A DNA stretch of 64,000 nucleotides from Bacillus sp. Bos-x628 (GTDB lineage Bacteria; Bacillota; Bacilli; Bacillales; Bacillaceae): NCBI RefSeq assembly GCF_040500475.1, contig NZ_CP159358.1, positions 1,550,001 to 1,614,000 on the forward strand. The letters are read 5' to 3'. This document shows, in pieces, positions 58,610 through 64,000 of this stretch. A program made the translations under genes and the position numbers. The notes under the pieces are model-generated. The model made no database searches, was not told the origin of the DNA, and saw only the letters and a list, made by a program, of their open reading frames with translations. Position 1 is the first letter of the stretch. The number at the start of each line of letters is the position of its first letter.

Positions 58610-59617
58610 TCAATGTGTCAACTGCATAAAATCAAAAGGTGTAATCGGTGTTTGTTGCTCAATTTCCTCTCGAAAACGTGTCAACATGGCTTTTTGATCG
58701 GAATCAATCGTTTCCAGATCGAATGCTTGGTGCAAAAGCCCGTAAATAAGCATATGGCGCAGCCTAAGAAAGTCAGGTATCGTCTTTAGCCATACGTCAT
58801 CCAACTCATTTTCCTTTCGATAGCCTTTCAGAAAATGCCCCATAAATTCAGCAGTGAATGCTGCCTTATCATCATATGGTATAACAGGGTACCATAGAAC
58901 ATTATATAGCAATATACTAATATCGTTGATAAACCAGTTGTATCCAATATCATCAAAATCAAAGGTCGTGATTTTCCCTTGATCCCAGTGGAAGTTTCCA
59001 TGATGAAGATCAGCATGAACCAACCCATAGCTATCCTGATCTTTCGGAAGCTTTGCTAGTTTTTCCATTAACTGATCCGCTTGTTCAAACACAAGAGTCT
59101 GATCCGCTGGAACGTATTTTCGTAACTTTAGCTGCTCTTCTTCATCCCACTCTTGTCTTTTGTAACGAGGGTCAGATAGTTGATAGCTCTTTGTAAGCTG
59201 GTGCATGCGGCCTATATATTTCCCAAGTGCATAAAATAACTTATCATTCCAATCTACCTCTTCGACTTTTCTGCCAGGGGCTTTCTCATACACTCGGAGT
59301 AAAAATGCACCTCCTGCTTGATCAGACACCATTTCAACATCTCTCCCTCTAATAGAAGAGATTGGTTTAGCTACAGCAAGTCCACGACGAGATAAATATC
59401 GAATCCAATCCATTTCTCCTAAGATATATGTGAGTGAACGTCGAATCGTATGGGTGATTTTTAAAATATAAGTCTCCCCATTTTTCGCCTTATATTCATA
59501 TACATAGTTTTCTGCATCTGCTAAAAATGTGATTTGTTCTGGCTGAAAGTCATATAATTGAGCCGCTTTCTGCAAGACAATATGTTCATCAAATCGCTCT
59601 TTTACTTCTTTATGCAT
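58610..59617 (-). CDS. yerI: Aminoglycoside-phosphotransferase-fold kinase YerI
   Basis: 335 residues. APH kinase fold: N-lobe YEYKAKNGETYILKITHTIR with the ATP Lys, catalytic loop GLVHADLHHGNFHWDQGKIT, metal site TFDFDDIGYNWFINDISILL. Similar to homoserine-kinase-type and spore coat CotS-type kinases. It matches B. subtilis YerI in place and type. Substrate unknown. Confidence 0.85.
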   Translation of the reverse strand: MHKEVKERFDEHIVLQKAAQLYDFQPEQITFLADAENYVYEYKAKNGETYILKITHTIRRSLTYILGEMDWIRYLSRRGLAVAKPISSIRGRDVEMVSDQAGGAFLLRVYEKAPGRKVEEVDWNDKLFYALGKYIGRMHQLTKSYQLSDPRYKRQEWDEEEQLKLRKYVPADQTLVFEQADQLMEKLAKLPKDQDSYGLVHADLHHGNFHWDQGKITTFDFDDIGYNWFINDISILLYNVLWYPVIPYDDKAAFTAEFMGHFLKGYRKENELDDVWLKTIPDFLRLRHMLIYGLLHQAFDLETIDSDQKAMLTRFREEIEQQTPITPFDFMQLTH

Positions 59618-59789
59618 GCTGATTCTCCTTTTTCCTCTTTTAATGAAAATTCATTGACAATTGTTTTATCAGCATTTATTCGAGCATCAACATACCAGCC
59701 TTTCATGTTAGTGTCATCACTTATTTTGACAAAAGAATGAGAATACCTTTTTTCAACAAACAAAAATCGCCAATCGGTGAGCTTGAATC

Positions 59790-59915
59790 ATCATAGAGGA
59801 AATTTTAGTTGATGTGGGGAAATACTTAGAGCGAAAAGGCTTGCTTGAGCATTCATTGAAATACTATAAAAGAGCCTTGTTAACTAGCCAATATGTAGGA
59901 AAAGGAGTGAATTAG
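59790..59915 (+). pseudogene. Rap/TPR-like C-terminal remnant
   Basis: Reads IIEEILVDVGKYLERKGLLE, HSLKYYKRALLTSQYVGKGV and stops. A TPR helix pair followed by a short tail resembles the last repeat of Rap phosphatases. No start codon or upstream part. Probably debris at the edge of the toxin island. Confidence 0.4.
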
Positions 59916-59933
59916 TTATACTATATACAACAA

Positions 59934-60209
59934 ATGAAGAATAGTGATGATCTTCCTCAATTAAAGGAAGGTAGTCCATTCAGTGATCTACTCTATAAAA
60001 TGAGTCCCAAATATAAATTGTTCTTAAATCGTCAAAAACAAATCAAAAAAGAAGCAGATATGGAATTAGGTTTTGATTCAGAGAATTTTTTGAAAAATAT
60101 ATATAGGATTGATAAAATTGATAAATTACGTGCTAGGCGGATGTATTTGTATTTTCTTTTCCTATTTAATAGGAGTAAAAAAACTTTTAAGTCTAATCAT
60201 TGGATATAA
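59934..60209 (+). CDS. Unrecognised ORF, possibly a fragment
   Basis: 91 residues: MKNSDDLPQLKEGSPFSDLL, YKMSPKYKLFLNRQKQIKKE, then a hydrophobic MYLYFLFLFN near the end. No clear ribosome-binding site. It may be an island fragment; function unknown. Confidence 0.35.
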   Translation: MKNSDDLPQLKEGSPFSDLLYKMSPKYKLFLNRQKQIKKEADMELGFDSENFLKNIYRIDKIDKLRARRMYLYFLFLFNRSKKTFKSNHWI

Positions 60210-60260
60210 TGAATTCACTTTCTTAGGAGATAAAAAAAGTGATCCAAAAGAATCAGTTTA

Positions 60261-60413
60261 TTGCTTTTGATCATTGGCATATTGACTTTATTCATGCCAT
60301 TCATGCTAATGATGTTTGGCAGTGTCATAAAGGGTATCTATGTTTTCATCGTGATTGTGATTATTTTTATCGCTAGTGCATTGGTCATTATCCCTTATTT
60401 TCAAATGAAATAA
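60261..60413 (+). CDS. Short hydrophobic ORF
   Basis: 50 residues from a possible TTG: two hydrophobic segments LLLIIGILTLFMPFMLMMFG and YVFIVIVIIFIASALVIIPY. The site AGGAGA lies too far (22 bases) upstream, so the start may be damaged. Small membrane proteins are common beside LXG toxins. Low certainty. Confidence 0.35.
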   Translation: MLLIIGILTLFMPFMLMMFGSVIKGIYVFIVIVIIFIASALVIIPYFQMK

Positions 60414-60517
60414 ATTTGTAAGCAAAAAGTGTTTGATCTTCAACTCATTCTCAACATGTATTCTCTAAACTTATCTCCTTTTCCAGAGATTAAAAAGATA
60501 GAGGTTTGATTTGATGA

Positions 60518-60730
60518 GTGGACTACTTTTTCTTTATGTTGTTAATAGTTATTTTATTAGTTGTAATTCTTCTTAAACGAATGATTTTAGGGAAAAGAAT
60601 AGGTGTTCACTATACTCCCTTCGACAATATAACCGGCAACACAAGTAATGAATTTCATGTAGAGCAAAATGAAGAAGAAAATGAAGACGGTCAGGCAATG
60701 ATAAGGATAAAAATGATTAAAAAATTCTAG
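60518..60730 (+). CDS. DUF3951-like small membrane protein
   Basis: 70 residues from a GTG. One N-terminal span (FFFMLLIVILLVVILL), then RMILGKRIGVHYTPFDNITG and an acidic end. The TPFD-x-I-TG piece is the mark of DUF3951, a family found near LXG toxin genes in Bacillus (from memory). AGAGGTTTGATGA precedes the start. Confidence 0.55.
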   Translation: MDYFFFMLLIVILLVVILLKRMILGKRIGVHYTPFDNITGNTSNEFHVEQNEEENEDGQAMIRIKMIKKF

Positions 60731-60878
60731 CTGGCAAATATTTAATTGTGATGAATTGTTTGAACGTTTTCTACAAAGAAAAAAGTTTAATTAAAGGATA
60801 ATGTTTTTGTGTAGTACGTTAAGACAACAAAGCTGAGTTGTCAATTGATTTCTAGAGTTTCTTTTTTGAAGGAAGCTA

Positions 60879-61010
60879 CTTGATCATAAATAAGGAAAAA
60901 CCTGATCTTTATCTATTTGAAGACGGTTTAGATATAGGACGCTTGATGTAGACTTTGGAACTTTTCTTCAGAAATATATTGATTCTGAAGGTGATGCGTT
61001 TTGGGAGTAA
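60879..61010 (+). pseudogene. Immunity-like protein remnant
   Basis: Two frames combine to YLIINKEKPDLYLFEDGLDI and DVDFGTFLQKYIDSEGDAFW-E, stop, with a frameshift at about 60950. The ending resembles C-termini of SMI1/KNR4 (SUKH)-type immunity proteins. No start. A fossil from an older toxin-immunity pair is likely. Confidence 0.35.
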
Positions 61011-61330
61011 CAGAAACTAGAGGAGTTTCCATTTTTATGGACACTTTTTTTATAGTTCAGATATGCACGGAAAGGACCCTTATTTTCTGAGAAACACCGT
61101 ATGATAGAGACAAACAACACGAACGAAATATTTTGCCCAGAAAAAACTCACGTGCTGATCATTCAATACAATAAGGTGTGTCTTGATTCATGTCCGCTTT
61201 TATTGTGTTTTTTGTATCTTTTTTCCTATTTAATGCCAATCTTTGCATTGGTAAAATTGACCTTGTTCAGAATAGGAGGGAGTGACTTCTTCTGGGGAAA
61301 ATACTTGATGCAACAGCACTAACAAACGCT
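61011..61330. other. Gap before LXG gene
   Basis: No gene. It contains AGGAGGG at 61274-61280 and, in frame with the LXG gene, codons for ILDATALTNA just before 61331 that belong to the LXG N-terminus but lack ATG, GTG or TTG. A stop TGA (61283-61285) closes the frame upstream. Confidence 0.55.
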
Positions 61331-63223
61331 ATGGAAGAAAGAGCGAAGCACTATCAGGAACTTCGGGAAGAAATGATAGATTTGAAACAAGCATTACAAG
61401 GTGTGGCTAATTTAGGTGATGAGTTCACAGGTAAAGGGGCAGATAACATCAAAGCCTTTTATGCTGATCTTGCACTTTATGCCAATACCTATCTTGATTT
61501 TATTGACATGCAAAAGGCTTTTTTAGATGGAGTGAAAGGAAAGCTTGATGATGCATCTTTAGGAGGCTATACGTTTATTGACGAGCACTTTCTCGAATCT
61601 CAAGTGAAACAAGGCATTCAAAACAATCAAGATATGGTGGAAGAACAAAAGGAAGCTCTTGCAAATATTTTTGATGACATTCGTGATCTGATTGAGTTAG
61701 ATGTATTTTCTAGCAAAGAAGTAAACGAACACTTAGATGATGCGAATATAAAACGACAAGAAACGATTGATGCCTTACATAAAATAGACCATGAACTCAA
61801 AACGGAATACGCAAAATCAGAAGCGATCGAGCAACATCTTACATCATTTTATACCAAAATGATGGCAGCCACCGGTAAAGGGAAACACGCACAGCCCATG
61901 TATTATGATGCAAAAGCGTTTCATGAGACAGAAGTGTACAAAAATCATGATAAAATAGATGCACAGGTGAAAGCGTATTTAAAGGTGAAAAAAGAAGAAG
62001 CAGAGAAACGAAGAATCAAAGAGTTCATGGCAAAACTTGATGATCCATCATGCATATCAGTAGATCAATATTTTGAGATAGTAGATGCGATTGGATATGA
62101 ACATCTCTCTTACGATCAAAAAATGTACTACAGTCACCTTCTTCAAATGAAAGCACAAGAAGAAGCGTCAGATGTATTGATTGATGGCATAAAAGGAGCA
62201 GCAGTTGGTCTTTATGATGTGGCAAAAGATACAGTGATCGGTATGTACGATCTTGTCACTGACCCTGACGGAGCTGTAGAATCTGTTGTCACCGCTGTTT
62301 CTCACCCAATTGAAACGTCAAAAGTCATTGGAAAAGCCATTTCTGATTCATTTCAAAAAGAGGTTATTGAAGGTGATGCCTACTCAAGAGCACATTGGTT
62401 TGCCTATGCCACTGGCTCTCTAGCAGAAATCGTATTTGGCTCAAAAGGTGCAGGAGCCATCACGAAAACAGGAACATCTGCAGCTAAAACAACGATTAAA
62501 AAAGGACTTGAACAAGGAGCAAAATCAATAGATACTGTCTCCATTCCGAATTTATTGCCGTACTCACCAAAGTTTCAAATAGCTGGCGGCGGAAAACTGC
62601 CATATAACGTGTTTGATGGAGAAAACATTAAAAATAAGCTTCTTTCCATGGCAAAACGTTTAGACAACAATCCAGGATACGGGATCTCTAAGACAGGCAG
62701 ACGATTACCAGCACCAAAAACACCGCCGACAGTCGTTAAATATGGAGAACATTTCGTCAGATGGAAACGAAAGAAAGTGTTAAAACCAAATATCATTTAT
62801 ACAACAAAACAAGGCTACACCTACACAACAGATCACTATGGCCGCATTGTCAAAGTCGAAGCAAGTGATTTACAATACGGAGAGATCAAAAGAAACCAAT
62901 ATGCCCAATCAAACACAGGGAAACCAGATCGATTACTAGATGATGACGGAGGACATTTGATTGCGTCTATTTTCAAAGGGTCTGGGGATATTGATAATCT
63001 TGTGCCGATGAATGGAAATCTAAACAAAGGTGAATGGAAAAAACTTGAGAATACTTGGGCAAATGCACTTAAAAATGGTGATGAAGTAAAGGTAAAGGTG
63101 AATCTCAACTACAAGGCTGATTCACATCGCCCAGAAAGCTTTAATATTAAGTATAAAATCGGTGATGATGAATGGGAAATCAGACGATTTGATAATGTGC
63201 CTGGAGGGAAAAACAATGAATGA
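61331..63223 (+). CDS. LXG-domain polymorphic toxin with nuclease end (YeeF-like)
   Basis: 630 residues from the ATG at 61331. LXG domain at about 1-200 (YQELREEMIDLKQALQGVAN, GKGADNIKAFYADLALYANT), a middle pretoxin region (YDVAKDTVIGMYDLVTDPDG, YATGSLAEIVFGSKGAGAI), and a C-terminal DNA/RNA non-specific endonuclease (LDDDGGHLIASIFKGSGDID, NLVPMNGNLNKGEW). Such toxins are exported by the type VII system for contact killing. The usual N-terminal MKxLDA start is missing: the in-frame codons before 61331 begin CTG GGG AAA, 11 bases after AGGAGGG, so the protein may be made poorly or from a CTG. Confidence 0.82.
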   Translation: MEERAKHYQELREEMIDLKQALQGVANLGDEFTGKGADNIKAFYADLALYANTYLDFIDMQKAFLDGVKGKLDDASLGGYTFIDEHFLESQVKQGIQNNQDMVEEQKEALANIFDDIRDLIELDVFSSKEVNEHLDDANIKRQETIDALHKIDHELKTEYAKSEAIEQHLTSFYTKMMAATGKGKHAQPMYYDAKAFHETEVYKNHDKIDAQVKAYLKVKKEEAEKRRIKEFMAKLDDPSCISVDQYFEIVDAIGYEHLSYDQKMYYSHLLQMKAQEEASDVLIDGIKGAAVGLYDVAKDTVIGMYDLVTDPDGAVESVVTAVSHPIETSKVIGKAISDSFQKEVIEGDAYSRAHWFAYATGSLAEIVFGSKGAGAITKTGTSAAKTTIKKGLEQGAKSIDTVSIPNLLPYSPKFQIAGGGKLPYNVFDGENIKNKLLSMAKRLDNNPGYGISKTGRRLPAPKTPPTVVKYGEHFVRWKRKKVLKPNIIYTTKQGYTYTTDHYGRIVKVEASDLQYGEIKRNQYAQSNTGKPDRLLDDDGGHLIASIFKGSGDIDNLVPMNGNLNKGEWKKLENTWANALKNGDEVKVKVNLNYKADSHRPESFNIKYKIGDDEWEIRRFDNVPGGKNNE

Positions 63224-63689
63224 GGAAAAACTTGAAATACTATATAAGCAGATAGTTGAGGTTGTAGTAGGTACAATTCCCGATGAATGGTCAAAGGTTT
63301 ATTTATACGGCGAGGTTGTAGAAGGTTCTCAGACTGCTTACTTTTATTATTATCCTGAAGATAATGATGATAAACCGATATATAGTCATGAAATAACCGA
63401 ATTGTTTACAGTTAGCGAACTTGAATACACAGAAAAATGGCATCGATTAGTTGATTTTATTCAAGAACTTTGGAGAGAGTTTAAAGATAATGGTCAAGAA
63501 TCTTGGACAAATTTCACTATGATATTTGATAAGATAGGAAATTTTAATATTGATTTTAACTATGAAGACCTTTCAGAGACAAACCCTCATGAAAGGAAAA
63601 CCATTTGGAAATATGAGCATCTTGGTATTATGCCTAAAAGCAATTCTGGGAAAAAATATTTAGAAAAATATCTCTCCAGACTTGATTAG
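63216..63689 (+). CDS. YezG-family immunity protein
   Basis: 157 residues from the ATG at 63216, overlapping the end of the toxin gene by 8 bases (GGAGGGAAAAACA before it). YKQIVEVVVGTIPDEWSKVY, LYGEVVEGSQTAYFYYYPED, FDKIGNFNIDFNYEDLSETN and RKTIWKYEHLGIMPKSNSGK are typical of YezG (DUF600), the antitoxin for YeeF-type nuclease toxins. Confidence 0.88.
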   Translation: MNEEKLEILYKQIVEVVVGTIPDEWSKVYLYGEVVEGSQTAYFYYYPEDNDDKPIYSHEITELFTVSELEYTEKWHRLVDFIQELWREFKDNGQESWTNFTMIFDKIGNFNIDFNYEDLSETNPHERKTIWKYEHLGIMPKSNSGKKYLEKYLSRLD

Positions 63690-63693
63690 TTTC

Positions 63694-63790
63694 TAAAAGT
63701 AAAAGAGAAGAAGTAGAGAAACGAAGAATCAAAGAGTTAATGGCAAAACTTGATGCTCCATCATGCATATCAGTAGATCAATTAATATTA
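63694..63790 (+). pseudogene. Fragment of a second LXG gene
   Basis: Nearly identical (about 80 bases) to 61981-62068 within the toxin gene, including codons for EKRRIKEFMAKLDDPSC, but with no LXG or nuclease part. It is a leftover from recombination between tandem toxin genes. Confidence 0.7.
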
Positions 63791-63878
63791 AAGCTTTTAA
63801 AAGGAAGAATATGTTAAAAATGGTTTAGGAGCTTGGACAACAGCTACTCTCCAGTCGGAGCAGTAGGGGAAATTTTCT

Positions 63879-64000
63879 ATTGAGTATGGATATGAAGATA
63901 TTTACTCTATTGGATTAAATGGAGTGCAAAGAAAAGCGGTATGGAAATATGAAACGTTCGAAATTCTCCCTGACGACGAGGAAGTTAAAGAAGCTGTGTT
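63879..64000 (+). pseudogene. Second YezG-like immunity fragment, runs off window
   Basis: Reads IEYGYEDIYSIGLNGVQRKA, VWKYETFEILPDDEEVKEAV to the window edge, matching the C-terminal part of YezG proteins (compare RKTIWKYEHLGIMPK in the first). The N-terminal part is absent or scrambled (63791-63878). Confidence 0.65.

Noticed and set aside
61101..61322. 73-codon open frame before the LXG gene
   Set aside because: No ribosome-binding site, mixed-frame debris; it overlaps the lost N-terminal codons of the LXG gene in another frame.

Overview
The window is low-GC Firmicute DNA, almost certainly Bacillus. Its right third carries the chromosomal order yerI - sapB - opuE - gatC/A/B - yerO - swrC - dgkB - rlmCD known from B. 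subtilis, with a nucleoside-hydrolase gene inserted between dgkB and swrC. Protein divergence from B. subtilis suggests a pumilus-type species, but that is inference.

The left two thirds (1-44775) is a stack of mobile elements at one attachment site, the 3' end of rlmCD. Element R (1-1772) is the collapsed end of a prophage: a piece of xhlA joined directly to a dead immA and a dead integrase. Element I (about 1773-3711) is a decayed island with a methyltransferase, a broken excisionase-like gene and the tail of a large serine recombinase. Element P (3712-44775, about 41 kb) is a nearly complete prophage with 16-bp direct repeats at its ends and GTGGTCA arm repeats just inside both ends. P has a contractile-tail structural module. 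From right to left it carries integrase, broken immA, lipoprotein, CI/Cro switch with four dyad operators, antirepressor, a replication region (YqaJ, DnaD-like, DnaC-like), small early genes, an Xpf-like late activator, terminase, portal, scaffold, capsid, connectors, sheath, tube, frameshifted tail chaperone, tape measure, baseplate, fibre, XkdX and XhlA/XhlB/amidase.

P carries two accessory blocks. The left one (4.0-6.6 kb) holds a small winged-helix gene, a three-gene cassette (tiny cationic membrane peptide, membrane protein, HTH protein), a DUF420/CtaM-like gene and a halocin-C8-like cysteine-rich secreted precursor facing a small membrane protein. The right one (28.8-32.4 kb) holds two membrane-protein genes, each preceded by a perfect Spo0A-box-like site, a second diverged copy of the cassette with almost identical promoter DNA, and a HipA-like kinase fused to a HIRAN domain. 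The twin cassette, the Spo0A-box pair and the halocin-like locus are the best candidates for undescribed biology.

Right of rlmCD the chromosome is ordinary housekeeping: rRNA methylation, lipid kinase, RND efflux with its TetR regulator, Gln-tRNA amidotransferase, proline uptake. From about 59.8 kb to the end lies a type VII secretion polymorphic-toxin island: degraded fragments, an LXG nuclease toxin that has lost its usual start codon, its YezG-type immunity gene, and remnants of a second toxin-immunity pair running off the window. No tRNA, rRNA, CRISPR array or insertion sequence was seen.
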